Source of the DNA: Coccinella septempunctata
Lineage: Eukaryota; Arthropoda; Insecta; Coleoptera; Coccinellidae
Direction: 5' to 3'
Assembly: GCF_907165205.1 (NCBI RefSeq)
Contig: NC_058193.1
Coordinates: 35,849,521 to 35,913,520, forward strand
Length of the DNA stretch: 64,000 nucleotides
In this document: positions 1 through 12,311 of the stretch, in pieces
Numbering within the stretch: position 1 is the first letter of the stretch
Layout of the letters: every line of letters starts with the position of its first letter
Position numbers and translations under genes: made by a program
The notes under the pieces: model-generated
The model's database searches: none
Seen by the model: only the letters and a program-made list of their open reading frames with translations
What the model was told of the DNA's origin: nothing

Positions 1-2397
1 AGTCCGGTCTTTTTGGCCTTTATTGTTCGGTGAGACTTGACATATTTCGATAAAAGTGTTGGAGTTGTTGCTAGACTGGTGAACTGATAATCTCTGAGAA
101 TCCTCGATTTTGTACGAGGAAGTGGATTTTCACGAAGGAGAAGAACAATGGACATCTGCCGTTTTGGCCTTGCGGGGTTGCCATGGTTCGATGGAGTTGA
201 AATGGAAATAACGAGTCGGAAAACCCACACCTGGGTGGTTATTTCACGAAGACCTCCTGGATTGGAATGAATCAGACGTTGATCATTGTGTTCTCTTAGA
301 TTGAACGTTTGCCTAATCACTAGAAGTCTTTTTTTCTTCCTAATCTTCACAACAGAGACAGTTCTCAATATCATAAAGTCTGCTTTCTTTGAAACATCAA
401 CTCTTTTCAATCCAGGGTCCAGATCATCATTTTTCTTGAAATTATCGAACACCCCCTGTAATATACACGTATTGCAGAATGATCAGAAACTCACCAAATT
501 TGTCCTAATTGCCTAAATTCGTTGAAAAACCAGTAATCATTTGAATCGAAATTTTGAAGGCTTGTTCTGTGGAAAATTCATCTTCAGTTAGAAGGTTTTT
601 CATAAATCTGATGTACTTGAATTCAGGAGTGTTTTCCCTTGTCAAGAAAAGTCTGGAGGGTCTCTGAAAAACTGTTAATACGCCCACCACCCTTGTAGAT
701 ATCACACTGTCTCAATTAACAACAGCGCTTATCATAAATTTCTTATTCAAAAATTATGGTTCATCCCTTCACCTCATTTCATTAGGAAGTGGTTGGAATA
801 GAGAAGGCTACACATATCTAGCTCGTATAGCATGTAGACGTCTTAACTGACCACGCCATTCTATAAATCATGGGCAGCAGACCCTGAGGGTATGGGAATC
901 ACCACTTTTTCCTTTCAGTAACTAGAATTCTCAGTCTGGGTCCGAGAAAACATGGGATTGTTGATGTGTCTTTAGGAAGGCTGTATAATTAGTGGAAAAG
1001 AGATAATGCACAATTAGAAATCTTTCAGGAGAACTGTGTATGTGTATATGTAAATATAAAGTTTTTGCAGGTCGTGCTCGATTTGTGAAAAATTCAAATA
1101 GTCATAAATAAAGATGGAGAAACTCTAGAAATAATTGTATACCAAAGTTACGAACAGATATTTTTCTGAAATTGCTCAAGTCTGGAATATGCAACTGAAT
1201 TCTGCATTTCAAATGAAGTTGAAGTGAATGGGAAATTTGAATTAATCCATCGAACTCATTTGTGTACCATTGAGTAGAATATTATCGACTCTTGATATTA
1301 TCTAAACCAGTATCAGTTACTGTATCAATAACCTAATGATATTATGAATGGTGAGTAGTATTGAATTACGATGAAACACTTCCAATAGCAAATTATTATA
1401 AGATATCAGAAGAATGGTTGGTTAGTAATCAGCTATAACCAAAAAGATTTTTGCTTCCTACTTTTGTCTATAGGGCATATTTTGTTTTTTCAATCAGATC
1501 AATTGAATGTCTCATGGCTTTATCGATAAAATACTTGTTTTCAATGATTATACAAATCTCCATTGACTAAAACAAGAATTGCATTCAATACAACAATTAT
1601 ATAACAAAAGAGTAAACTTAACAAAACAAACCAACAAGTAAGGCCACATTATTACAACTAAGTGCCCAATTTTTTAGCCAGGTTGAGCTACTCCGACCAA
1701 AAAACCAAAAGGATCAGAAATAAGAAAAAACTTTTGGTTCGTACTTTTAATTGGGTATTACAACATTATACAGTTCATATTTTTTCTGAAAGGGAAAGTC
1801 TATATGGCCATTTATTTTATGAACCGTTTTCCAATTTGAACCTGTTCCTTGCCAAAAAATTGGCATATAACAACACCATCTATAGCCTATGTCCTAATGA
1901 ATCATTACTGCTCTCTCATTGTGTCAGTCACTCGGATCATGCTCTAAATCGACAGATCGCGTGTTCATTATTCGTAATATTGTACTGATGCTGTGAGAAA
2001 TGCACCATGGGCTACCGTTGAAAGCTTGTTGAATGAAGGTAAAGAGTAGAGCACATGCCCCCTTTATCACATGGGCGTAACCACTAGCTAGGTTCAACTA
2101 CCGCTATTTGCTTTCGAAGAAACTCCACTTTCATTCTTCAACAGAAGCTGGCAGGAATATTGGAGTAACAATCTTAGTCCTATCTCTGTCGGTTCACAGA
2201 AACCCCATTATTCCTCAGCTATAAGACTATTTTTTTGTTGACGAGCTACAAAACTATTAAGATGATAAACTGATGGTTCCATTCGTTAATTTCTTGACCC
2301 ACCAAAGGGGCCCTAAGTTTCATAATCAGACTTGAAGTTCCTTCAATTTTAAAGTTTCCTTTAGTCCTACTAAAAATTGCACCAAAGGAAGATATAG
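1..2397. other. Non-coding stretch, nothing recognised
   Basis: AT-rich sequence with only short open frames and no recognisable protein motif, RNA gene or terminal repeat. The longest frame (1,662-1,988, +) begins with GTG rather than ATG and resembles no family I know. It could be intergenic or part of a long intron of the DOCK gene, whose 5' exons are missing from the assembled part of the window. Confidence 0.5.
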
Positions 2398-2522
2398 GCC
2401 CGGTTGTTCAGTGCAGGATTAAGCTGATATTTAAGTTGATCCTAGATTAACGTGACAGAATTGAAAGAAAATGTCAAATTTAATCTAGGATTGAATTTAA
2501 TTCTGCACTGAACATCCGTGCC
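2398..2522. mobile_element. Short fold-back MITE (about 125 bp)
   Basis: The left end begins GGCCCGGTTGTTCAGTGCAG. The right end, read on the other strand, begins GGCACGGATGTTCAGTGCAG, so 18 of 20 terminal bases match. The inner arms also pair, with GATCCTAGATTAA on the left and TTAATCTAGGATT on the right, so almost the whole element is a hairpin with a short spacer. It has no coding capacity. Ends of the form GGCCCGGTTG with internal GATTAA blocks resemble small non-autonomous elements common in insect genomes, but that family link is from memory. No clear target-site duplication is visible. Confidence 0.75.
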
Positions 2523-5500
2523 TTGAGCTTAAAGGGAATTTGATTATGAAACTGTCTGTAAACTGTCTGTCATTAAGTTTCAGGGCCTTCTTAGATCAGA
2601 GACGTCCCTGAGTAGACAGTGTTACCACAATGACTTTACTAAACGAAAAATTCTGTAAGTTTATTGTTTCGCGTAATGGAACTATACTGAAGCCCTAATT
2701 TAGTGTCATATGTGCTACATTGTTGAGGAATTCCATCGTAAAGCTATAACTTTTGTCTATTCTCGTCCAGAAGCATTGGCGTAGCCGGGATTTTTTTTTG
2801 GAGGGGTGTTTGGAAGCTCAAAGTAGTTTTATGCTGGCTCCTACCAATCTACGCACATGTCCAGTGGTACTTTTGTTCGAAAACGGGAAATCCCGGACTG
2901 GATGTACAATTTCGGCATTTTTCGAAACGCTTAGCGTGAGTACTTCTACAACCGCTTCGTCTTGCGTGAAATTTCATCACCATCGTCGACCCGGTGTGGT
3001 CCTGTTCAATATTCAGCGATTCCCCCCGAAGAGTGAAGACAGACCGTTAGTTTCTGGCGAACCTCATAAAAATGACGGATAAGATACACAAGAACATCAC
3101 GTCTCGTCCGGAGTTTGCATTCCAAAACCAAACAATGAAGAAGTCACTTTCGTAGGCGATACGAGACACCTCACCAACGGGTGACCGGTGACGAGGGACC
3201 GAGCTCGCAAGAGAGATGGAAGAGGTGGTGCAGGAGGCGACTTGTTCGTGTGAAAGGAATTTAACCCGGCTTACACAGCTCAAAACCCGACGAACGCAAA
3301 TATGTATCGGATCTATAACCTATAACTTTTATTCGTAGGTAAATGATATCATTCGTGGTCGAATGACTTGTCATTATCCCATACTTAAATTACCTTTGGG
3401 GTGGTGCCGTAGATTACTTCGCTTGATAAAAGTTTATTCGTCCATAAAAAACAAGATGACTCCTTTAAATGGCTTGATCTTATGGGTATTGTAGTATAAG
3501 AGCACGACTTTTCGATGTTTCTCCCTCGAATTTGTGTCTCAAAGATTTAACTTTCGAAATACACCTGAATAAGTCGTTAGGGGATTTTAGTGTACAAGAA
3601 TTTTGAGAATTCTCTAACCCAAGAGGAAGAGAAATTTCATTGTTCATCGTGCCAAGGATGCCAATGTTCATAAATATCCATAAACAGCGCCTCCAGGTAG
3701 TTGGGACCAAATATCGATATTTTCGAAGAGTCAGGATCAGGATCTGACTGACTCAAAGTTGTGTTGGATTTTCTGACTTCACGTCAAAAAGGTCTCCTGA
3801 CATAGGGATTACCTTATTGGGTAATGCGGATTGACGTTACGTAGGGGCACAAAAACCATCTATGACATTTACGATCGGGTCGATATTGTAAATGAAAGTC
3901 AGTTTTCTATCAAACCCTACTTTCACTTTACCATTAAGAGTCACTGAACACCTTTTGTAAACAGAAAATCTATAGTTTATACGAATTATTAAAATAGGAA
4001 GTAAAACAACACTTCGTTATGTGATATTTTATAGCCTTTACGACCAAAATGGCGATCCTGTCAAAGTCAGCTGATCCGAAATGCCCTATTAAAAAAATCT
4101 ATGATCACACATCTATAAAAAATATCTTTTGATTTGGGGGGAAAATTCAACTTTTGGCCATCATATTTCAGAATCACGTTGTTAAAATATGCAGCTCATT
4201 CGAAGAATGACTACCGACAAAACTAGAAATTTGGCAGGTACCAATGACTAACCACTGAAGAGAATGGGTCGTATTCAAGGAATGTGGGAATCGCAATTTG
4301 GTTGTTGTTCTTAGAAACAAGCTGTGAATGGACCGCTATCCCTTTTATTGATTTCATGGTGTAGTTAACTGTTCCAATTATTATCTGTTCATTCTGTCCA
4401 TGACCAGAAACGTGGGATGTGGATGTGATGCCTAGCGTTGGAATGATAATTGTTGTCTTCGTTTGGACAATTAACCTCATAAAATTTCATCAAGTGGTAT
4501 AGATTATGAATATCATTGAGGGATCCATAACTCAACATGATATCTTGTGGAAGATTATCTTTGTGTTTGAGGTAGAAAAGGAATTTTAGAGGGAGCTACA
4601 GTGCAAATGCATATAATGCTTATGACAAAAATGAATTCACTTCTTCATTTTGTTATTTTGACTCCATTCTATATATAATCGAGTCTATTGGAGCTGCAAT
4701 GAAGCAATAAATGGCTTCAATTTCTTTTTAATTTTTATTCAACAGAATATCAGTTGGCTACATGGGGCAAGTTTAGATGAAACAGGATCAGAGTTTTTCT
4801 TCTGAAACAAAAAAAAAAGAATTCAAGCAATTAAAAATGTACGTTAGAACGATTAATGCAAACCGACAAAACTGGTCCAATGGCTCAAGTCTAATCGATC
4901 ATATCGGCATTCTAATTTTATAGCTTCTCATATATGAAACATATTATTCATAGATTCTTCGAACAACCTTCGAGGAGATGAGTCACTCAATCAAGAACGA
5001 GACTTAAGAACACTTTTACTAGCCCCTGCCTGTTGTACCTGGAATCTGCGCCATCCTGTTCCCAAACCGCATGACTAGTTGATGAAAACCACTTGTTGAC
5101 ATTTTGATAGGATAATACGCGAAAAAGTCTACTTGAACAAAGACCGAACGGTTGTGCCGAAATGGATAAAAAAAGTAGTTATTTTTAATTGATCAAGTAA
5201 ACATCCGTTTTCCTTTCTGAATAGGTTATGACAGAGACCAAGCGTGTACTACTGCAGCCCTGAGGTCCGCGCGACCAGTAGCGAACTGAGAATGGGCAGC
5301 CCTCTCAAGGGTATCATTAGATATTTCATTAAACCGCCTTGATTCGAACACAGCACAGGTAGAGACTGTCACCACCCTTCCGAATTACGCCGGTGACTAA
5401 CCGCGTTCTCGTATACCTGCCCCTTGTCAACCGCGAGCCGGGGACGAAGGGGGACAGGTCTGGAAGGCGAGGCGGACATGGCCCAACCTGTTCTCGTTTC

Positions 5501-7189
5501 GAGAACACGGAGTGCGATAATGACAATTATTCTAGCAGGGCCATATGAGAAGACCTCAGTACACTCCACCCTATTTTGTCACCGGTCTTCAAGAGACAAG
5601 ATATGGATCAGCACTTAGCAGGGACCTCAACAGGGAATCCATGAACCTTGTAAGGAAAACGCAGTTGCTCTATTCATCTAACGAAATTCACGATAATATG
5701 CTGCCAGTATGAATGAGGAGACACTGGAGCATAGGGACTCCTTGAAACTTGTTGGAGTCTGTAATCAGCAGGACCTTATCTGGCCCAACAGCTTGGTGGG
5801 CTTGACAATTTATTGCTGCTTGAAAGAATTGGGATTTTTGATCAAAGCTCGCATATAATCTTCATCCAACAACTTCGAGATAAGTCCTGGATTAAGATAT
5901 TGTCTTTAGCTTGTTGTGCTGCAGCACCAACTTTGCTCGCACTGCTTGACTTCGTTCAGTATCACTCTGTGTGGTCCATCTTTCATTGATTTTTAGATAC
6001 TACCATGGGAAATATTCTTTGGAGGTGGCTATCATCGAGCCATGGTTGAGGAATCTGTTAGAAGAACACTTCGAACAGCAAACAGCTTCAAACGGCTCTA
6101 TGCGTGTACCGTTTCAGCGAAAGGAGACTACCAAACAAGGCCTGGAAAAGGAAACCAAGAAGAAGAAGGACCAAGGGGACAGTGAATGAAAGATGCCTTA
6201 GAAGAAGACGTGGACCAAAACATGTACTTGAAAAGACGACCAAATGAACACTAAAAACGCAATTTTATCCACTGTGTCTTCACGAATGATTGTAACTATG
6301 CAAAGTACATCAATATTCGCCAAACTTCGATCATTCCGTGGCTAAAATTGGCTCGAAATGAAATGACCCATCAAAGTCAGTACGGCGTTGTTAAAAACAT
6401 CGCAGAGATTAATTCGGCAATTTGTTCCTAAGTCTAACACCTCAGTCGTTTCCACGCCGCTATTATTTGCTTTATTAATGAGACAAAGGAACCTGTCGGC
6501 CGGTTCCCACGATTCGCCGTTTCTTCTTCTTCTCCTTCTTCTACCCATCCTCGTCGAGTCATGGTACGATTACACCGCAATAACTTCCATGGGCACGTTC
6601 AAATTTAAATACGAGATTGTCCGTAATTGTTTCGAGATTTTTTTGTGAATGTGTGTGCACCTACACGAGACGGTCCTCTCGCTCGCGCATCCCCCTTCAA
6701 ACCATCCGATTTTCCCGTATGTGTGTTCGGAATTTTCATTTGGCCTCTACCTGCGCTCGAGGTAACCGGTCTTCGTAGTTTCTTACTTTTCGGGCACAGC
6801 GTTGCCAACTGAGGCGGAGGCTTTGGCCTTTGTGTCGATGAAGGTTGGGAAACTCCTGATTTGACGGGTTTTGGTTGATGATTTGAGGTGTACCTGGTGT
6901 AGTAGGGAAGTAACTCAAAGATCTAAACAAGGTTCGTGGGATTCTCCTAATTTTTCTGCCAATCAACCCCCAAATAGTGCCTACCTCAATGGGTTCATGG
7001 TGAGGTCGACCCGAACCCTCCTGTTTACCCCTAACCCAGGAGGTAAATTCTCAGGAACATGTGGAAAGGCTTGAACATCTTTGTCACAAATTCCAGATGG
7101 TTTAATAAAGGGTTTTAACTCGACTATTCTGTTGGAATTGCTGAAATTGTCACTGAATTAGCTGTAGGTACTAGTATTTTTTCCTAGCT
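2523..7189. other. Non-coding stretch with GC-richer blocks
   Basis: No supported gene. Just right of the MITE, TTGATTATGAAACT (about 2,549) is an inverted partner of the AGTTTCATAATCAG block at about 2,319, so an older fold-back may enclose the MITE. A GC-richer block at about 5,230-5,640 and another at about 6,550-6,830 stand out from the AT-rich background. Neither gives a recognisable protein on either strand. The second contains a pyrimidine run and a donor-like CGAG/GTAACC and could be an untranslated first exon, but this is only a guess. A short match to the 175-bp satellite (GACCGAACGGTTGTGCCGAA) lies near 5,141. Confidence 0.4.
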
Positions 7190-7640
7190 TCCCTATATGT
7201 ATGGCTTTTGGGCCTGCCAGTTGTGGACACTTGGATGCTGTTTCTTTTTCTGATCCACAGAGCCTGCATGTCTCATCTGCTGATATTTGTACCGACAGTG
7301 CCCCTCAGGCTGAGGTCCTGCTAGCTCCGGGAGCTTTTGTTGTAGGTCGGTTGAGAGAACCGTGCATCTTATTTCCTGTGCAAGTCCAGGAAGTTTTCCT
7401 CTATGAGTTGTTTTATTGATGGAAAGCTACCCTATATTGGTCTTTCCCAATCCCAGAGAAGAGTCCAGGAAGTAGATGTTAACCTTCGGAGAGCTTTTCG
7501 CAAGTTCATCGGCCTTTCAATTTCCTTCAGTACCAACCAGAGGGGAGTCACTTCATACATTGCCTCTAGCGAATATCTTCGTGATATTACAGCATTCCCT
7601 GTTGGAAGAAACGCCCTCAGCATGGTCAGCAAATACGAAT
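7190..7640 (-). mobile_element. Degraded non-LTR retrotransposon 3' fragment
   Basis: Read on the minus strand, 7,267-7,200 encodes the peptide CRLCGSEKETASKCPQLAG, preceded by ADET. This matches the cysteine motif (C-R-L-C-G-E-x-E-T ... C-P-x-L) near the C-terminus of R1- and Jockey-type non-LTR polyproteins. The histidine that normally lies between the second and third cysteines is missing, apparently through a short deletion. Upstream sequence on the same strand (to about 7,640) has broken frames. The boundaries are approximate. The same motif appears in the 10.0-11.4 kb array and, more decayed, near 59,990-60,030, also on the minus strand. Confidence 0.55.
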
Positions 7641-9774
7641 TATTGTAGACTGCTTGTATTTTTGACTATGAGGGCATGTCCATTCAAATGGACACTACTT
7701 TTTCCTGTCTTTCTAGGATCAATACGGAAATAATCTTCATTTGAAGTTATCCAGGGACTAATCATATGTTTAATATCTTTATATGAGCGCTGTTCTATAC
7801 TCACCCTGCACATTGACTTGTATCTAATCAACATAATCTTCCATCAGCACTCAGCCCCTACACTGTTCGAGAAAAATGTTATAGAATCCTTTGGTGCTTG
7901 CTCTTTTGCAAAGTACCCCTTGTTTTTGATCTTTAGATCAAGCTTGATGTCAATAGAAAAATTATGGTCCTCACACGTTGCCCTGTGGAAGGCCATAGCT
8001 TCGAGTTCATATGATCCTGTTCACGAGGAACTTTTCGAAGGTTATGAGGGTAACCTTCGGTTCTCTAGCGCGTTAAGAGTCTCCTCGGCCTCGCTGGCAA
8101 CGTCGCCCGTCTGGACGTGGACCCCCAGCTCCTCCGCATCGTCTCCACGAGGCCGGTTTCTCTTGTAGCCGGTCCTGAAAAGGAATTCTTCGGCTACCAT
8201 GTCACGCAGTGACTGTGGGGCCGGTAGCCGTGCGGTTTTAATTACATCTTTTAGAACTCAATTTGGAAATAGCCCCAGAGTATAATAACCTCATTTGCGA
8301 CTGTTCATTTGTCAGTATTTGGGCCTTTTTTTCCGAGCCTCTCGAAGGTGGCAGGGCGTAGTTTTATCCTCTCGCGTACGGGGATTCGCTGGCGGTTTGT
8401 TTCTGTTTGAAAATAGGTGACTAGGAGGCTATTTATTGCAACACTGTTGGTGGCTTCTAGGCTGTGGAATTATGTCGAAATTTACGGTATGAATCGTTGG
8501 TAACGAGAACTAGATGAAAAAGTCTCCTGAATTTTTAATTTTCGTTTTGAGTCACGTGGAATTCAAAATATGAATGAAAAATGACAAGAAAAATCTTTCC
8601 TTTCTTCGTAAAGGCATTTTCTTGGAAACTACACTCAATGAAATTTGGTTCAAAATCTACGAAAAAATTCTCTCTTATCAACCCCTTCGGAGGGTAGAAA
8701 ACTCATATTCACGAACATGCTGATGCTTGACTCTTGAAATTCGTATGATTAGAGGATAAAAGTGAAATTTTCAACTATTGCGACTTATTCATCAGGTAAA
8801 TCGCCTCTTCAGTCTATTAATCGCCTTTTTTGAAAGAGGGCTTCTCACGAAACATTTCGACGTTGAAATCTATTCAAAATCACCCGCGCTTAGGTACGTT
8901 CTTATATCAGTTTCGTCAGTCCTATAATGCACTCTCATTGGTTGACAGAAATCCTTCTACTGTCATAAACGGTGTGACATATGACCATAGAATAAAATGA
9001 TTATTCTTCTTAAGGGTTTTCTGCACAAACTTTCCTTTTCTTCCATATACTACCGAGAAATCTTTAGATCTTAGTAAATTAATCGTTGTTTCTGTTGAAT
9101 GGCCATGATCATCAGTATACCGGGTGAAATTTTGATCGGAAAATGTGATAGTAGGCATTCTTGCATTCTGGATCAGAAATTATTTCTCTCTCCTTGTCAT
9201 TATTTCAGAAATAGGCACCTTATTCAGCTTTAGATCCCCGTTGTGATCGGGTTCTCAATTTGAGTACCCATTCATCGTAGGAACGAAGTAGGTGGACTTT
9301 CTGAACGTATTCCCAACTGAGGGACAACCAGATTATGTTATCAATCAAAATAACAACAACTCAAAACCACAATAACACCCAACTATTGCGGGTATCCGAT
9401 CTGATACGCCGTTTTTCGTAGATAAGACGCTGTCTGACAATCGTCAACAAGGCAGCACCGAAATCCATCCGTTCCCTAGCGTGTCCCCATCGCACGTTAT
9501 CGTGTAATTTCATTCGCGTCTCCCTCGTGCACATAGAATCGAACCGATCGCTGGCGCGGCTGGTGCTGTGACCTCGAAGACCGCGAGCACACATGCATAA
9601 CTGTGCGTTCGACAGACGTCATCGTCGTACAATCGTGCAGCTTCGTGTTCAATACGGGTCACATGCCGTGACGCTTGCCACGCAATCCGAGATGCGATAT
9701 CCGCTTCCACGGCTCGCCTGCCAGACAGTGCTGCACGGTTCAAAGGGGGGACCGCTTCGTAGTATCCGTGCAAA
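7641..9774. other. Upstream region of the MADF-BESS gene
   Basis: Apart from the unidentified frame at 8,042-8,256 this is AT-rich and featureless up to about 9,360. From there to the MADF-BESS start codon the sequence becomes richer in G, C and CpG (for example 9,395-9,600), which fits a promoter and 5' UTR region. I see no convincing TATA box. The long open frames here on both strands are by-products of the base composition. Confidence 0.4.
8042..8256 (-). other. Unidentified GC-rich open frame, possible exon
   Basis: On the minus strand a frame runs open from about 8,256 to a TAA at 8,044-8,042, with an internal ATG near 8,200 that would give 53 codons. The peptide is strongly charged, with a basic patch (GYKRNRPRGDDAEELG) followed by an acidic stretch (ASEAEETLNALENRR). 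The segment is much richer in G and C than its surroundings, with G/C-biased third codon positions, which is how conserved coding exons look in this window. An AG lies just upstream on the minus strand as a possible acceptor. I recognise no family. It could be the last exon of a minus-strand gene, a retrotransposon relic, or chance. Confidence 0.3.
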
Positions 9775-12311
9775 ATGGAGAGGTTCGGCGATGACATGTC
9801 ACTCAACAAGCTGTTCGTCAAGGAGGTGGAAAAGAGGAGATGTCTGTACGATTACACCTTCCAAGATTACTCGAACAAGGACCTGCAAGACAGGAGCTGG
9901 CAGGAGATTGCTGACGTCGTCGGTAGCACGGGTAAGTTTCAATTGTTTATTAGCCGCGTTGTCGAACGTCAACATCCAGGTTTTGGTGTTGTTGCTTTAA
10001 CCACACTTGTGGAAATGTCTGTCAAGATGGGATCTGCACCGAGATCTTGCTCTGTGTTATCCAAGCTTCTGTCCATCCAGTTCCAGAGTTCTGATAAACG
10101 TCATCAACTGAGATAGTTTCAAAGAGTGTCTTCTCAACTCCTTACTGTTTAATTGCCCAAACTTTTTCTGCAATGGATCCCAGTAGCAAGGCATTCGGTT
10201 GGTAGATGCCTCATTCCCACAGAATCTGCATTTATCATGCTTCTTGGTAAAGCAAACGGTCAAGATGAGACTAATGCTAGAAAGATTTCTGCTCTTTCTG
10301 TATAGAAGTTATTAAGGAATGTTCCAAACCTAGGATACTACTATAATGCCCTAAACAGTTGAGTAAAAATGCAAAATCCCCTCCAAGAACCAGAGACCCT
10401 ATAATACTCCATTGTGTCACCTTTCTTGGTGCTCGAATGCTCTCCAGACAGTTCCAGAGTTCTGGCAAACCGCAGCAACTGAGATGGTCGATGAGTAGTT
10501 TTTCTCAACTCCTCGTTGTTTCAGGCCCAAACATTCTCTGCATCTGATCCCAGCAGCTAACAGTAGATGCCTCATTCTCACATAATTAACATTTGTCATT
10601 TTCTGCTGGATCTAATCTCAAGCTCCTGAAGCAAAAAAAACTGCCAAGATATACCAAAGACATCCCATGGTTCTTAACTTGGCACTGCTATACATTCTTT
10701 GTCTTTCAAGAATTTGATCTACACCGAGATCTTGCTCGGTGTTATCCCAGCTTCTGTCCATCCAGTTCCAGATTTCTGATAAACGTCAGGAACTGAGATA
10801 GTTTCAAGGAGTGTTTTTCCCAACTCCTTACTGTTCAATTGCCCAAACATTCTCTGCATTGGATCCCAGTAGCTAGGCATTCGGTTGGTAGATGCCTCAT
10901 TCCCACAGAATCTGCATTTATCATGCTTCCTGGTAAAGAAAACTGTAAAGATGAGTAGCATATTATTATCTGAATATCTTATCTTCTTAGCACTAATGCT
11001 AGAAAGATTTCTGCTCTCTCTATATGGAAGTTCCTAAGGAACGTTCCAAACTTAGGATACTACGATGATGCCCTAACCAGTTGGGTAAAAATGCAAAATC
11101 CCCTCCAAGAACCAGAGACCTTATAATACTTTATTGTGTCACCTTTCTTGGTGTTTTGTCGCATGCTTTCCAGTCAGTTCCAGATTTCTGGTAAACCTCA
11201 GAAACTTAGATGGTCGATGAGTAGTTTTTCTCAACTCCCCAGGCCCAAACATCCTCTGCATTTGATCCAAGCAGCTAACAATAGATGCCTCAATCTCACA
11301 GAATTTAACTTTGGCATTTTCTGCTGGATTTAATCTCATTAGGCGCTCTTAAAGCGAGAAAAACTGCTAAGATATTCCAAAGGCATCGCTTGGTTCTTAC
11401 CTTGGCACTCCTATACATTTTTTTTGAGCTCAATTCTCCAAGGCCTACCAAAGGGTATTGCCATTTGTGGAAGAGAAGTCAAGGATGAAGCTTCTGAGGC
11501 TTTGTAGATTCTGCCAGGCCAGCATTGCTGTTCCTGCTTGAACACTTCTGCTTGGAGTCGAAGACCTTTCGAGTGTTGTAGTTTATTTTCTACCAGATCT
11601 TCGACAGTTGGCTGCGGATCATTATCTTCCTATCTTATCTAATTTTTCGATAACTCTAATTGTGTTTACTGCTTCAGGCTATGTTACATATTGTGGAATT
11701 CCTGAATTTTCGTTCGATTTTCAGTGCACGAATGTAAGTCGAGATGGAAGAACCTGAGAGCTGGACTGACGCGATACCTAAGCAGGCCGTTAACGTTGTC
11801 CGGTGCCAGATACGTAAAGAAATATTACCTTTTCGATGATCTGCAGTTCATATTGCCCTTCATCCGAGCTCGCCACCGCACGGCTATGAACGATGGGGCT
11901 GATCTGGACCAATCGGACGGCAATCCGCACGTTGCTGAGAACGACGAAGAGGTTTCCCAAGACGTGGACATGGACATCAAACCGCACATACTGTTGGACG
12001 ATCTCGAGAGTAACTCCGACGATTATACGCACTTTTTCGAGCAGAATCTCAGACAGAAGAAACGTAAACCAGTCCATAATAATCACCATATGGAAGAAGT
12101 GCCGAGAGTGAAAGTACCAAGGAAGACTGTACAGAACGATGATGTGTTGGACTTGTTGAAGAACTGTGTTTCGGAGAGTCCGAGAGAATCCAATCCAGAT
12201 TTGGATTTTTTCAGAAGTATCTTACCCGATATAGCCGATTTCACTCCTGTGCAAAAGAGATTGTTCAAGAGGAAAGTTTTACAGGTTATCGATGAAATAG
12301 CTTGTACGTAG
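9775..12311 (+). CDS. MADF-BESS domain DNA-binding protein (two exons)
   Basis: Exons 9,775-9,931 and 11,725-12,311 join (G/GTAAGT donor, TTTTCAG acceptor) into a 247-residue protein. Residues 14-80 form an N-terminal MADF domain: FVKEVEKRRCLYDYTFQDYS, then RSWQEIADVVG, then, across the splice, HECKSRWKNLRAGL. This is the Myb/SANT-like, DNA-binding module of the Adf-1 family. The middle is acidic and low in complexity, with a basic patch (RQKKRKP) that could be a nuclear localisation signal. The C-terminus ends in a BESS motif, DLDFFRSILPDIADFTPVQK then KRKVLQVIDE, which mediates protein-protein contacts. Such proteins are nuclear transcription regulators, strongly expanded in insects. The ATG at 9,775 is chosen because the MADF domain starts just after it. 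The particular paralogue and its targets cannot be told. The 1.8 kb intron holds a retrotransposon-derived tandem repeat. A possible ATTAAA polyadenylation signal lies at about 12,357. Confidence 0.9.
10010..11425 (-). repeat. Tandem array of retrotransposon-tail units in intron
   Basis: Four related units lie head to tail within the MADF-BESS intron. The anchor word TTCTG(A/G)(T/C)AAAC appears at about 10,089, 10,460, 10,774 and 11,185. Units 1 and 3 are most alike, as are units 2 and 4, so a roughly 700-bp two-unit block has been duplicated. On the minus strand, units 1 and 3 encode KHDKCRFCGNEASTNRMP followed by YWDP, a version of the C-terminal cysteine motif of non-LTR retrotransposons. 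Units 2 and 4 carry decayed versions. No reverse transcriptase is left. A processed tail multimer or a later duplication of a nested insertion could both explain it. Confidence 0.65.

Noticed and set aside
9510..9821. 103-codon minus-strand frame over the MADF-BESS start
   Set aside because: It overlaps the start of a well-supported plus-strand exon, lies in CpG-rich promoter-like sequence and has no motif.
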